Shown: positions 32,206 to 45,782 of the stretch, in pieces
Layout: each line of letters starts with the position of its first letter
Numbering within the stretch: position 1 is the stretch's first letter
NCBI GenBank assembly: GCA_047967505.1
Contig: CM106540.1
Direction: 5' to 3' (one strand)
Length of the DNA stretch: 64,000 nt
DNA from: Dipteris shenzhenensis
Taxonomy: Eukaryota > Polypodiophyta > Polypodiopsida > Gleicheniales
Made by a program: the position numbers and the translations under genes
The notes under the pieces: model-generated
Databases searched by the model: none
What the model was told of the DNA's origin: nothing
Seen by the model: only the letters and a program-made list of their open reading frames with translations

Positions 32206-32586
32206 TTGCTATTTCAAATAGGAAATCGCAAAGAAGATAAAGAAAAAGGCACAAAAGGGCCATATTACGTATATTCTATTCTATGTATTGCTATAGAAAA
32301 ACGATATATTGGACAAACTAGTAATCTTGAAAAACGGATAGCACAACACCAAACCAATCCTCCATTAAAAATGAAACATGATGTTAACAGATACAAATCG
32401 TTCCACTCAAACTTCAAAACAGAAATCCTAGCCACCACAAACTTTAAAAGCAAAAGTAGATACACTCGAAGAGAAATTCATAAGATAACTCAACACAACC
32501 GACTCGACATATGGCTACAATAACCTCAGTGGGAATCCAGCATCTGCAAATTTTTTTTACTTTCTCAAAAATAGAGACATAATCTA
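32206..32586 (+). pseudogene. GIY-YIG endonuclease, module copy B
   Basis: PYYVYSILCIAIEKRYIGQT (GIY..YIG), LEKRIAQHQTNPP (catalytic Arg helix), FHSNFKTEILATT. Then a frameshift at about 32455, TLEEKFIR (Glu), a TAA at about 32490, and TDSTYGYNNLSGNPAS (Asn block) to the end. Past the shift it aligns with copy A (21895-22369) to the last residues. It lies directly downstream of its partner, as in copy A, and both follow the Helitron helicase on the same strand. Confidence 0.75.
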
Positions 32587-34099
32587 GTATATTTAAGTAG
32601 AAGCCCATTTTCAATACATGTAAAGGACTTCCTATTTCAAACTATAGTTAAGTCATACTCTTGAAGGACTCTTAATTCATAGCATATATTACTCAAATTT
32701 TTTCATTTTCAAAGCATTACTACTTTTTTTCAATACACATAAAATAATTCATGTATGAACTATTATTAATTCATGCTTTTAAAAACGTCATGTCTTTAGT
32801 GACATATAACAATTCCAATAATAACTACTTTTAAGTATACAAGATAAATTTTTGTGTATTGTTACTCTTATAATAATATTGTAGTGTATTTAAAAAATTT
32901 CTACTATTATAGTGCTCTTCTTGATATCATAATTAATAATTCTCAAATTGCAAGTTTACATAAATCTATTTTCAAAATTCACTTTAATTAAGTCAAACTT
33001 GAAAATATTATTTAATAAAATTTAGGAAATAGCACTAAATTCATTTATATATATTCTACCTCAATATAGCTACCTGCCCGATCTAGTTGAAGTGACTTAC
33101 TATCTGCATCATCAACATCTATAAATCTCCACGTTTCACTATATTAATGTGTAAGCGAAAAGCTATAAAATTTTCAAATATAGAGTTTCATATTGAAAAG
33201 CATGATCTACATGAATGATGCAGATCAAGACACATGGATGAAGGAGGGCTCAAGAAACCCAAACACCTCTTAAGCCTACCTACCATAACAAGAACTAAGG
33301 CCTATGTACTGGATCATGTTTTAGGTTGCCTATTGACATGATGAAAAGGTCGAGCCACTTACAAAGCTTCAAGGGTTGGAACTTGGACATTGCATCTATA
33401 GATTTGAATGCAGGATGTATTCTAACTTTTAAAGGTGGCGATATCCTCTGATGCTCAGTGAGTGGATGGTATACTAGAACCAAGATCTTCTATTGGGTGT
33501 TGACCTCTTATAGGAATGTATCATCATCAAGGGAAAATATGGGGATCCCTTTCTTGCTCTCGCTCTCTTGGAATATCTGGTAGCATGGAGAAAAATTTCT
33601 CAAATGTTGAATGTGCTTGCTTTGATGGGGGCATCCGTGATGTTCGCGACAGGGTGGGGTGAGTTTGGGACAGACAATTTGCAAGACACCGATGTTGTAG
33701 AGCTTAAGTGTGGAAACAATGGTGGCATTCAAGTGTGAGTCTTTGAAGGGGAAGCCAACACCAATGGCACAATTAGGCTCAAGGGTGAGGCTAATCTAGG
33801 CAGGTTTGTTAAAAGGGTGGTGATGAACTGGCGAGGGTCGGTGCACATCTTGGGGGATGTCGAGGTATTCGAGCAAGACGTGGTAGTAGAAGGTGCTGGA
33901 GATCTGTTAGGAAAGGATGCAGTTGATGCTTCTATCCACTTGCTTGCTCACCAATCTCACCTTGGGCACCCTCTTCACTCCCACCATCGCTACCTTGGAA
34001 CCTTTCACATCGGGCAGGAAGGGGCAGTTTGCCGTCAATGTGACTAGCGTCCATGGAGCTCAGGCATATGTTTGATTGAGGCTAAGAGCTAGTTTGATT
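32587..34099. other. AT-rich, no recognisable gene
   Basis: 32587-33200 is very AT-rich. The minus frame 33508-33732 and neighbours (33300-34080) are moderately protein-like but match nothing I know. Confidence 0.4.
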
Positions 34100-34385
34100 G
34101 TAGGCTAGGAAATAGAGGAAGGAGGGCTATGTTGAGGAGGAAAGAGAGTTGTGTTGAGGAAATAGATGGAGGAGGAAGGAGGGCTTTGTGACTAAGGGAG
34201 GAAGAAGAGTTGCATTGAGGAAAGAGAGTTGCATTGAGAAAATGGAGGGAGCGAGGAAGGAGGGTGCTGAGAGAAATGGAGGAAGCAAGGTTGTGTTGAG
34301 AAAAGCTACGTTCAAGGAAACTTGTTGTGAGGAAGAGCGCTACATTGAGGAAGGGAGAAAAGAGAGTTATGTTGAATCGATTTGG
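34100..34385. repeat. degenerate GA-rich short repeats
   Basis: Units like gagggagttgcattgaggaaag repeat imperfectly. Frames through them (FLNATLL..-like on minus) are artefacts. Confidence 0.6.
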
Positions 34386-35370
34386 CAGAGTAGGCCACAA
34401 TGATCTCCTCGATGATTTGGTACCCTTCTACATCCCATCTCACAGTTCTTGTAAGCTTACCTCACTAATTTTGATGCATGAAGTGCTTGACATTGTGCTA
34501 TTTTCGTCACCAGTTCGCACCTTAGTTCGTGGTCATCATTTGCCCAAATTTTGCATACAATAGATGAGATTTTCTTATCTATTCCAGACCCTAGCAGATC
34601 CTTTGCATCATGTTCTCAATCTCAATACGTATACGTTTGAATTTGTGTACTATAACAAACCTTCTCAATTTGGTGGGCTAGTTTGTAGCAAATTGTTGTA
34701 GAATAAATAGCACAATCCATGTCATTATTGCCAAATTGTTTCATAATAAGTAGCACAATCCATGTCATTATTGCCACGTGGTAGTCCAATCAATAGTGCC
34801 TTGCAACGATGCTTAACCCTTGTAGCACATGACACACATCAACATTGTGCTTCATAGGGACACCTCTTCATAGGCATACACTTGGCATGTGCACCTGATT
34901 GACACAACATCTTCTTAGCCCCTCTTCTTGATCAAAGTTTGGCATGCCATAACTTTTTATGCAGGAAGTATTTCAACTTGGTCCCAAAAGGAAGAGTGAT
35001 TGGTTTTTTTACCAGTGCACACTCGTCACATCTAAATTATTGTATGCAGTTAGACATTGCCAATATTGAAGTAACTCGATTGGTAAGACCTATGGAAATG
35101 GGGCAATGGAAAGACCTTTGGAAATGGGGTTAAGCAAACATTGCCATTATCAAAGTAATTCAATTTGTAAGACCTTTGGAAATGAGGTTAAGGACTCATC
35201 TTTTCAAGGAGCTCACTAGGAAAGGATTCCACACCTAGGCTAGAGAAATTAATTAACTCTTAATGCACAAAATCTATGCAAGCCTATTAAGGAAGATATA
35301 CCTGTTGCACCGAGTGAAAATTGGAAAGACTATTAAGTAAGATATACTTGATGCACAAAGTGAAAATTGG
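34386..35370. other. no gene; two local duplications
   Basis: tagcacaatccatgtcatta is duplicated at 34708 and 34751 (43-bp period). gtaagacctttggaaatg.. is duplicated within 35080-35200. Nothing else is seen. Confidence 0.5.
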
Positions 35371-36325
35371 AAAGAGAAGGATGAACAAGCATAACGATGT
35401 ATGGGATGAGTTGAATATTTTGATTGAAGCTAAAGCAAAGAATCAAAAATAACATATTAAAATAGTTTCATGGGCTTCAAATGAAGTTCAATGAATCCTT
35501 CACTCCATTTGTGAGCACGAATAAAGAGCACTTGACTAGAAGATATAGATGCAAAGATAGGAGAAAGAATGCAATGCAATTCTTTTAAAGAGTATTCCCA
35601 AAGGACATAATGCATTGAAAACAACCTTGAAGATTATTCTAGATTCCAATATTTGAGGGATTTGTGTCATCTCTACTTAAAAAGGAAGAAATCTCAAGGT
35701 AGCTACAACAACAAGTAGCAAGTATGAAGAAGCACTCTTCAACAAAACAACCAAGAAGTGTTACCGTTATGGAAGGATGGACCACTATCACACAAGCTAG
35801 TGTAACATTGTAAGAAGCTAAGAACAAGGAAGAAGAATGAAGATTCAAGAACCAAAATTCCAGCTATGTGGAGTCTTCATCAAGCGAAGAGGATTTCATT
35901 AATGACAGAATCTTTTAAGAGCTACAAGAACAAACTTCACCAACTTTGCCCATGAATTTGTAAAAAGGTCATCAAATGTCTTAAGCCACATCTTACCACC
36001 TCAGTAGCTATGTTAGTACTAAGGGGACATGATGATAAATTATAATACCACAATCCACCCAAATGAGCACACCCAAATTTTGTTTCCTTAAGTCAAATCT
36101 TACCACCTAAGTAGCTATCTTAGCAATAAAGGGAGATTATGACATATTGTAGTACCACCCTCTACCACCTTAAGTAGAATGTCACATTGAGTGGGTGTGA
36201 TGTATCTTTTGTAACCACCTTGTACTATCCTATTGGGGGAACCGGGGGGGGGGGGGGGGTGATGGATCTTTTCTAACTTGCATTGAACCACCTTGCACTA
36301 TCCATATCAAGGCACGAAGGGGGGG
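35371..36325 (+). pseudogene. possible LTR-retrotransposon gag relic
   Basis: Heavily broken plus frames include KKCYRYGRMDHYHTS near 35755, resembling a decayed CCHC knuckle. Further on are an imperfect internal duplication (about 35965-36060 and 36095-36185), a G17 run (36246-36262) and a purine tract before a TG. Weak call. Confidence 0.3.
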
Positions 36326-36532
36326 TGTTGAGGTGTGTGGTGCCTTGGGCAAAAGATATGGCAAGGTATGAGTAGTTTGGGAGCAAGAGCATGTTGCCAT
36401 ATGTGTAAGGGGGCTTTACCCTACACAAGAAGAAGCAAGGAAAGATTATATTGCACTCATATAAAAGGGATCATTAGCAAAAACATATGAAAGTTTTCAA
36501 ATGTCTCTATGAGTATATGTCTCATTCTTGCA
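36326..36532 (+). repeat. candidate LTR
   Basis: TGTTGAGG.. follows directly after AAGGGGGGG (polypurine-like). A TATA box (catataaaagg, about 36460) lies inside, and the segment ends ..ttcttgca. No partner LTR was found, so the ends are uncertain. Confidence 0.35.
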
Positions 36533-37189
36533 ACCTAGTTGAACTTGGATCTATGATCCCGGTCTTCACTTAGGGTTCATCCACCATAGACTACTTTAAG
36601 CACACCATAGTCATGGATGCTTGAGGTATTCGTTTCACACATGAACTACACCATACATGGTGGTAGAGAATCGCTATGTTTTGGTAGAAATTCAAGCACC
36701 AAACTTTGAACAAGTAGCATCCCAAACCATTTAACACATGGAATTGAACTTATTGGGTGGGATTTATAATCAACTATTCTAGGTCCATCTATCATCTAGT
36801 GTCTTATATTGAAAGGATGGAGAGATCCCACGAGTGATACTATCGTTGCCATATTAATAAATGGAACTAAATTTTGCTTCAAATGATCTTTTGGAATCCA
36901 ATAATCTAGTACTAAGTTGCTAATGGTAGCCATATTTGGCATCTTTAATGGAGTCCCTATAAGGCTTTCCATTCCACATGATCATAATGCTTAATTCCTG
37001 ACTTGTCAATGATTCTATGGGGTTTGGGTGGATGTATCCTATACATTATCTAATGCAACTTTGTTTTATTCCTTTTCAAATGCATTGGCAATTTTGATCG
37101 CTATGATACGTTATGAATGCACAAATCCTATTGGTATACTTCCAACCCTTGAACATATAACATGATGAATGAGTGAGTAATGTACTACA
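36533..37189. other. no recognisable gene
   Basis: AT-rich, many stops on both strands, no motif recognised. Confidence 0.4.
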
Positions 37190-37625
37190 ACTCATGTGTG
37201 TACTAGAATTTCTAGAACTATATAAGTGAGCATTGCCTTCACTTTGCTATACCATGTTTCTTCAAGCATTGTATGCAAACTCAAGCACAATAATCTTTTT
37301 GTCTCAAAGTCATTATACCATATGTATAATGAATCATGTGTGTACTAGAATCTCTAGAACCATATAGGTGAGTATTGCCTTAAGTTTGCTATACCATGTT
37401 GTTTCAACAAGCACTGTATCCAAAATGATATTTGGTCTAAAATTGTTATATATGTTTCTTCAAACATTGAGTGTATAGTAGTAATTAATTTGTGTACTAA
37501 AAATTCTAAAACCATATATGTGAGTATTTCCTTGACTTTGCTATACCATCTTACTTCAAGCACTATGTATGAAGAGTTATATTGTTATCTGAGAGTCAAT
37601 ATACCATGTCACTTTAAGTACGAGT
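37190..37625. repeat. diverged tandem repeat, about 145 bp x 3
   Basis: tgtactagaatttctagaac..gctataccatg recurs at about 37199, 37341 and 37493 (periods 142 and 152). The copies are diverged, so it is an old satellite-like array. Confidence 0.75.
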
Positions 37626-37887
37626 CCATTATTGCTTCAAAGTCATGACATCATGTTACTTCATTCCTCGTGATCCTATCATTCGATTAGTGATTTCAAG
37701 TCACCTCCTAGCGTAGCCTTAGCTTTATGTCACCATTCTACTCATGTCTCTCAGAGTTATAGTACTACCACCTATTCACGTGTTACTACTTGTATTAGTA
37801 CAACCTAGAGTTTTAAGTGAATACAGTATGATATACCATATCTTACTTGTTGAACTTATTAATCTAATAATGGTGGTTACCCTCCCA

Positions 37888-39480
37888 TTATATGCAAGCT
37901 TCACATACATCGGGCAGATCTAAAATTTCTGGTAGGTCTGCAATCATTCCACTTTCATGCATCTCCTTCAAAGAACTAAGGTTTAGATGACCAAACCTCT
38001 CATGCCACAGCTTAGTGTTCTTCACATCGGCTTGAGCACTGAAAGCTGAGAGTTCGTAGATGTTGTTGCGCCATGTACCTTTACCAATGACCTTTCCTTG
38101 AAGATCCAGGATCTGTGCACCATTCTTATCGAATTGAACTTTGAGGTCCTGATCCATGATTGCAAAAGTGGACAATAAATCCATAGAAAAACTCTTCTTC
38201 TTCATCATAGTTACTAGAAGATATGTATATTGGTGCTGACTATCTTTCTCTACCAATTAAAGAATCATACAGATTTGATAGAAACCTTAAAGACAAAGAC
38301 ATCAAGGAAGGTGACTTGGTTTTGTTATCTTGATATCTGGCACATAAAGAACATCGGACAACTGTTTTACAACTCCATCAGACTTGAGAGAAATCGTACC
38401 TTTTCCTTTTGCTATACATTTTGCATCATTACTGACTGCTACCAGGATGTCATTCCCTATCGGCTGTAGAGAGGTATACCAATCCTTCCGACTGGTCATG
38501 TGGCACGATGCACCATTGTCAATGATCCAAGGTTCATCAGCAGGTACATGAACTGCCTCCGTGCAAATCTCCTCAATTGCTATGAATAGCTCTACTAGTG
38601 CTGCCTGCGTGCTATTGCTGGACTCTTTCTTTACTCCGTTCTTCTCATCTGCAATCTTCTTTTGGCACTCATTCTGCTTGTGCCCTGCCTTGTTGCAATA
38701 GAAGCACTTGATCTTCTTCTTTCTCTTTTTATCATCAAAAGAAGATGGGTTACCAGAGTCCTTACCCTTACCTTTCTTTGATCCAGCGTAGAAAGCCAAA
38801 TCTTCTCCAGTCCTCGTCTTTTGATGCATCTCCTCCTCCAAAAGCATCGCACTGAAATCCTCAAAGTTGAGGGGTGGATTTCTGTTCTGTGTATTCAGTG
38901 CCGTAACAAGACCGTCGTACTTTGGTGGGAGAATCCGTATACACCTTCGTGCTAGATTCTCGCTGGTGATGGTGATGCCAATCGCAGTCATCTGATTGCA
39001 CACATTCTTCACCATGGTGATGAATTTCTTTGCCGCTTCAGACTTAGACAATTTCTCGTTCACGAGTTGAGTCTCTAGATTCTGAATCCGCATATGATTC
39101 GTGGTCTTGTATATGTTTTTCAAGACCGTCCATGCCTCCTCCGCTGTGGTGACATGTTGAATTAATGCCATGACGGAATCACTTACACTGCAGACAATAG
39201 AACATAGTGCATCTGCATTTCTTCTTGTCCACGCGAGAATCTCATCCGCAGTTGGTATTATCTATTGTCCTGCATTGGCTAGATCCGATCTCGCAACCGG
39301 CCTCACGTCCACCCCAGTAGTAGTGTCCCAAAGCTCATATGCACTTAGGATGGTCCTTGAACTTCCAGAGTGGATAGTTAGAGCCATCCAACTTTTCGCT
39401 TTCACCGAACGGTGGGATTCGCAGTCTTGCAGGCTAGGCCATCTCTCACAATCTGCTCGCAAATAGAAACACACTACCAA
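37888..39480 (-). pseudogene. Copia gag-protease-preintegrase relic (second family)
   Basis: Reading leftward from about 39470: a gag start (KLDGSNYPLWKF), a frameshift at about 39360, TILSAYELWDTTTGVDV, then the frame 39171-38302 (MALIQHVTTAEEAWTVLKNI..). This has zinc knuckle CFYCNKAGHKQNEC and a protease site changed from DSG to DNG (WIIDNGASCHM). After another break comes the GAG-preintegrase block (LWHERFGHLNLSSL..LPDVCEAC) ending at 37888. Integrase, RT and RNase H are absent. The PBS and 5' LTR lie just upstream at 39500 onward. Confidence 0.88.
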
Positions 39481-39496
39481 ATCTTCTTGGTAGAGT

Positions 39497-39900
39497 CCAG
39501 GCTCTGATACCATGTAAGAAAACAATACAACGTCTGTGCTCAACAGATAACAGGATCTCGTACGCAAGAGAGAAAATAGATAGTATGGAGAATCAAAAAT
39601 TAGATTACTGTAGAACTGATACAATAGATGGCACTGCCTCCCAACCGTGCGCTCCTGTGAAAGAAGCTTCAATGGCGAGCTGGAAATAGTAGAGGACAAA
39701 GGCTGAATGCTAAGGAATCAGGGTTGCTGTAGCCAATGATGAAATGGGCTTCACGGGCTTGCTCTTATATAGCCACCAGTTGTAGTCGGTTGGGCTCAAT
39801 TGGGTGACCGACCCAGTCTGCCCAAAATGGTTGACTGGGGGGCGGTCCCGAAATAGGCCACCGACCACACGATAGAACCGTGGCGTAAAACAGAGGAACT
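39497..39900 (-). repeat. PBS and 5' LTR of the second Copia relic
   Basis: The minus strand reads TGGTATCAGAGCCTGG (39497-39512) next to an LTR edge at 39513 (TGTAAGAAAAC on plus). A TATA box (TATATAAG, 39764-39771) sits downstream, in element sense, of GTCGGT (39785-39790) and ACCGAC (39807-39812 and 39860-39865). The outer LTR end could not be fixed. Confidence 0.65.
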
Positions 39901-41280
39901 AACCTACGGACTCCATTCGATTGAGGCAAGCGTGAAGGGATGGGAGTGGTATGTCCATTGGTCAATACGGTAGAGGTGATATTTTAATAAATCTATCCTC
40001 AAGAGCACTCCAATCTCTAGATATGGTCTATGATTCCCTTGGAAGAATGCTCATGATAATCAGGTCATGTGATTGTGCAATCTAGGCTTAGGAGCACTCT
40101 AGTCTCTTGACATGGTATGCAATTCCCCTAGCAAAATGTACATGAGAATCAACACATGTAATTGTTCTCTTTAAGAAATATTTCCTTAGAAGTGTACTAG
40201 TATACGATTCCCCTAGGACATTTTCCCTTAATGTTCAATCGAGCTATCTTTAGCTGAATTCTTGCCACATGTAAAGGAGAATTTGAATGCACTCTTGATG
40301 ATAAACTTTGGTTGTATTTTTTTGCTATTTTCAATCTAACACCAAATATTAATACTTTTGCTCCATTGTCTTTTGGTATTCATGAGGTGTTTTCTATAAC
40401 TTACATGAGGTGTTTGCTACCTATTGCTTGAGCTGATGGAGTCTCACTAACAAACTATGCACATAATAGAAAATTTGTCATATAAACAACATAATGCTAG
40501 TAATTACATCAAATTGGATATAAACACTCTCATTAGATCAATACAAGCTTGAATCAATTTGTTTGGGACATCTCCTTAGGTGTTTGCATCATTTTATCCA
40601 TGGTCCATTGCAAGTTATGTCATGCAAAACACCATAATCTAGTGGTTGAAGTTTGGGAGCGTGCAAGGGAACAAATATGAAAATGGGGGAGAAAATACTT
40701 TAGATATTGGGCATTACATAGATGCAGAGTTTGAAATGCATTCTATTGCGCACTAGTGTGTGTAAAGGGTGCATGCCCATAACATTAAAAATAAATCACT
40801 TTATTTGGTTGCACAACATGGCTCCTCATAGGTAGCTTCTGGTTTAATATACACTAAAACGTACAGGAGGAGGGGAAAAAATGCAAGCTCTTTAAATTTC
40901 ACATTTACAAAAGGGGTATAAGTATTGACTAAAAAATTCACTATAGGGGTATATAAAATAGGGGAAAAAGGGCTACAGAGGGCTTTTCTAAATGCCCTTT
41001 GAAAACACATTGTACACATGGCTTATACAAGGTGAGCCTCCTGAGCTTCCAAGATTCAGATCCAAGGGTTCTAGGATTTGGAAGCCAAGAATCAGAGTAT
41101 AGTGGTTTGGGAATAGTTCAAGGGTTTTAGATACTCAAATCCTTGAAATTATAAAATGTTACCTTTTGTCCACATAGTTTGATCTTTTTCTTTTATGTTT
41201 CTTGTGGTTTAAAAAATCAATTTGTGATTCATCACCCAATCATTGCAAGTTCATATTTGTAGCACTCTAACCACGTATCA
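39901..41280. other. no gene; imperfect 88-bp duplication
   Basis: agcactccaatctctagatatgg.. (about 40003) and agcactctagtctcttgacatgg.. (about 40091) are diverged copies. Otherwise AT-rich and non-coding. Confidence 0.45.
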
Positions 41281-41286
41281 AAAGAT

Positions 41287-41287
41287 T

Positions 41288-41333
<46 letters not shown>

Positions 41334-41560
41334 AGACACATGCACACAAGCACGCACACACACAACACACACAAAAACATGAACACGCATGCACACATGC
41401 ACATGCACATGCACACGCACACTCACATGCACACATACACATGCGTGTGCACACATACACACACACATGCATGCATGCATGCACACACACACACACACAC
41501 ACACACGTGCATCCACACACATACATGCACACCCGCACATACATGCATGCATGCACATAA
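41287..41560. repeat. compound microsatellite (CT)n / (CA)n / TGCA
   Basis: About 21 CT units are followed by CA- and TGCA-rich sequence. Long Cys/His/Met or Thr/His frames on both strands are artefacts of the repeat. Confidence 0.95.
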
Positions 41561-42290
41561 ATTTTACAAGTAGTGGTATTGCACTATAGCCATATTGTTT
41601 TTACACTATCAACTCTTGCTTTTTGTGGCCTTACCCCCTTGCCTTTGCCACATCCACATTTGCCTAAGTATACTTGGGTTCTTTCTGTCTTATAATATTT
41701 TGATTAAATACGTTGGCCAAGGGCCCCCTTTTGCATCAAGTCAATTCATGAGAGAGATTTATCTCATTGCCTCCTCCTCGATTTGGTTTCTTTTCTTCCT
41801 TTCCCTACCTTGTGCACTAAGGCATGTTAAGGTTGTATGAGACCCTCCCACACCTCCTACTTTAATTCACCATACTAAGTACCTTTACTACCTTCCTTTC
41901 CCTACCTTGTGCACCAAGGCATGTTAAGGCTATGTGGTCTAGAGATACTTCCCCACCTCCGACTCACAATCAACCAAGATGAGAAGGATATGTAGATACC
42001 TATGGGAACATGCATGATCAAAATCATTATGAGCTCAAATGATTAGAGGTGGAAGAGTCCTGCATTTCAAACATTGAGCAAAAGCTACTCACCCACAACA
42101 TTGTGCCACTTGCCATGATTGATGCAATGTGGGTAGCAACTACAAAACTAGTGGATGACAAAGACCCTTGCATAGCCTTCCCAAAAGAATTTTCCAAAGA
42201 CAAAGAAATGTCCAAGAATAACCAAAAATTTTAATCAGTTGAGTTAGCAATAGTAGCAATCAAATCACCAAAGGCTAGGCAATTGGAGGA
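41561..42290. other. no recognisable gene
   Basis: ccttccctaccttgtgcac(c/t)aaggcatgttaag.. is duplicated at about 41800 and 41896. The plus frame 42049-42234 could be part of the Ty3 relic but shows no motif. Confidence 0.4.
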
Positions 42291-42329
42291 ATGAATGTGG
42301 GTTTGAGCGAAGCACAAAAGTTGATCCAA

Positions 42330-44750
42330 ATCAACAAATATCATCCCAACAAATTTCTAAGAGAAGCCAAAATACTCTTCATGGAGTACAAAGATCTATT
42401 TACTTGGGAATCCACAAACCTGAAGGGGTGGGATTGAGCTTGACTTAACACCAATTCCCCCTCATTCTCAAAGAAGCATTAGTTATTCAAATTTTCATTA
42501 TATTGAAGAAGGATGGCAAGTTATGAGTCTACATTAGCTACCAAAGGCTCAACAAGTAGACCATCAAAAAACCATTCTAGTTACTATTTCATGAACCCCA
42601 TCCTAGACAAAGTCATAGGACATGAGATGTAATCACTCATGGACTGATACAGTGGTGGGTACAATCAAAATAATATAGTGGACTGATACAGTGAGTACAA
42701 TCAAAATAATGCTAGCCAAAGAAGACAAAAAAAAGACATTGTTCAGCATCTAATGGAGGGCATACTCAAGCAAAGTAATTCTCTTTAATTGAAGAATTCA
42801 TCAGCCACATTCAATGCTTGGTGGTAGAAACCTTCCAAGAGTACATCAAAAAATTCCTCATAGTATTCTTGGATGGTTTCTCAATCTATAGTTTGAATCA
42901 AATACACTTGGAGTTTTTGTGAAAAGTGTTCCAAAAATGCATGGAAACATGAATCTCGCTCAACCCATACAAGTGTGTATTCTATGTGTTCTCAAGGGTC
43001 TTGCTAGGTCACACAATTTATAATAGAGCAAGGGCATCATGACAAAAAATTATAAGATCAATGCCATCTAAAAGATGAAGGAGCCAAATAATGTCAAGCA
43101 AACTATTCTCAGTTGTGGCTTTCCATAGCTTCTACAGATGCTTCATCAGAAAGTTTGTAAGAGTAGCCAAACCTTCATCCACTAATAAGAGAAAATATAA
43201 AGTTTGAATGGAATGAAACACAAAGAAATTCAATTCCAAGCCATCAAAGAAATGGTGATAAATTCCCCGGTCCTTCAAAATCTAGAATTGAATTTGGTCT
43301 TCCATGTGCATGAGGATACATATAGGATGGAAATTTGGTCTCATGTGCTCAGCTCAAAAGGAACTTGGGTATCCTAATCTACTACATGAGTTGAATATTC
43401 TCATCAGTAGAAATAAACTACTCAATGACCTCATGACAAGAGGCCTTGGGGATGGTGTACAATGTTCTAAAATTCTAGATCTACTTACAGTAGCAATCCA
43501 TTCATCTTCTACGTGGATCATGAGGCATTGCTCTACTTGATCAACAAAATGATCATGGAACTATGATTGTTTGGTTGATGTTATTGCTCTAAGAATTTGA
43601 CTTCAAGATCATCCATAAACTTGATTCATCCCATTGTGGAGATGATTACGTGTCCCACACCAATGAAGGAATTGATGATAATCTTTGTGATGCTAGCCTA
43701 TCACCAGTGATGATGTATGAAGACAAGGACAAAGATATCATCCAATATGTCTCAATGATGATGTTTCTCAAAGATGCTAGCAAGGACAAAGGATGAAGGA
43801 TCATGCTCAAATCCCGAAAGTATTTATTGATCAGTGGACACTCCTATTGCAAAGAGACATGGTCTTCTGAAGGTTCATCTTTTGGCATGAAAGAGCAATC
43901 ATCATGGATGAAGCGCATCAAGGGTTAGCCGTTGGTCGTTTCTCCACCAAGGTCATAGTATAAAATATTATAGGTGCAAGATTATGGTGGAGCACCATAT
44001 ACACAGACGTTCCAAAACATTGCAAAAAATATGATTCATGTCAATAAATAAAAAAGCCAACCTTCCAAGACAAGATATGATTATGGCTTACCTACCCATG
44101 GGAAGAACTCCGAAAATGGGGATTGGATTGCATGAATCTATTCAAAGTGGCCCCACATCCATGATAAAATAAATATATTGTGGTGGAATCAGTCATGTCA
44201 TCAAATGGGCCAAAGAAAATGCCACGAGGTTGTGTTAAATTCTTGTATGAGACTATCATCTACAAAATCAGGTATCCCTTTGAGACCATGTTTGACCAAA
44301 GGGTTCAATTCATCAAATTGGTCATCAAGACCATGATGAAGAAATCTCTCATTCAACACAAGAAGTCAATGACATACTATCTACATGCAAATGGTCAAGC
44401 CAAAAGCAATAAATAAGGTGCTCAAAATGATTTTCAACATATAATGTGTGAGCACTAAAACAATTGGGATCCTAAGCTATAAATAACACTATGGGCTTAC
44501 CAAATGGCATTCAAGATCCCAACAAAGCACACTCCATTCCAACTACAATTGGTCTCAAAGCTATCATACTATTGGAATTCCTCTTGCCTAGCCTATGCGT
44601 GGCCGTCCAACATATAAATGGCCAAGAAGAAGACCTCTATTAGTGATTGGACAAATAGTACACACTTGAAAAAGTTAGGTTGAGGAAAGCCTAGATGCGA
44701 AATCACAATCTAGTAAAGGAGAAACCATGGCATGACCGCCACTAAAGGGG
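42330..44750 (+). pseudogene. Ty3/Gypsy pol relic (RT to integrase)
   Basis: Broken plus-strand frames in order: YKDLFTWES, KKDGKL..YQRLNK (RT), LDGFSIYS (YLDD region decayed), VFQKCMET..SLNPYKCVFYVFSRVLLGHTI (RT thumb) and FIRKFVRVAKPS, all by about 43190. The integrase part includes YYLHANGQAKSNK (about 44380). The order RT then integrase is Ty3-type. Dozens of stops make it very old. Confidence 0.75.
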
Positions 44751-45782
44751 CAAATTGATGTGTGTTTGTGTATGCTTATGGGCTTGGAGTCCTATGCAAG
44801 GAGTGTGTGAGTATAGGTGTGCTAGAAGGTTCTAGTGACTCATCAATTAGGTGTGTCAGGTTGGTGTGATGAGTGAGTGATCATAGGAGGTGACTGATTG
44901 AGATAATCATGGAGATGATTGTGGATCTGGGATCTACCTACATGGAGGTAGTTGCCTATATATGTAACCAGTTTTGGAATAAAGCTTTACATTGTGTGCC
45001 TCATTGCTTTCTCATGTATTCACATGTGGTATCACAACTTGGTTAGAATCTGAGTGCCTTGAATGAGATTCCAAGTAGACTCCAACTAGATTCTATCTTC
45101 TTCCCAAATACTTCCTATCTCTCCGTCTTCTACCTTGAAGTTGAGAAGCTTAGTTCTCTCCATCCACACAATGATTTGAGAAACCCCTTCAACTAGACCT
45201 TCCTCACTCATGGGTGACCTATCTGACTGGTGAGATTGAAGAAATCATAGAGCCATGTCTGCGCACCACCTCTCTATCTATTTTGTGCCATTTTTGCAAT
45301 GCTCCTCACCTCAGTCACTTACCTTGCAATTCCTCTAAGCCAAGCTTTCTCTACAACTAGAGCTACCCTCTGTAGAGATTTGGAATGATTTGGTCTAGAG
45401 ATGAGGGAGTACTCAGCAAAAAACTAGTCGACTTCTGAGAAGACAGAGTTTCCTCAAGTGATGAAGATGTTGCTGCCCCGAGGGATATAATGCGCTATTT
45501 CAGCTATGGTTTGTTCTCAGTCTTCCTCGCATATAGGTCTATGATTACATAGCCAAATCCCGTAGCTTGGTGATGCTTGAAGTGAGGTATCAAGCCTCCA
45601 AAGTTTCCATGTTCTCTGCAAGCATTTCTAGTGTATTTTTTGGAGTTTTTTGATGCTACACTAAATGCTTGAGGAGTAAAACTTCAATTCAGAGATTGTT
45701 CTTACAAGTTTCAGTTCAAAGTGTGCCCTTTCAGTTTAGATAATGTTCTTTGAAGTTCAGTTGATGCCATTCTCTTGACAAC

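Noticed and set aside
41286-41573. Long Cys/His/Met-rich or Thr/His-rich frames on both strands
   Set aside because: They are translations of (CT)n, (CA)n and TGCA microsatellites.
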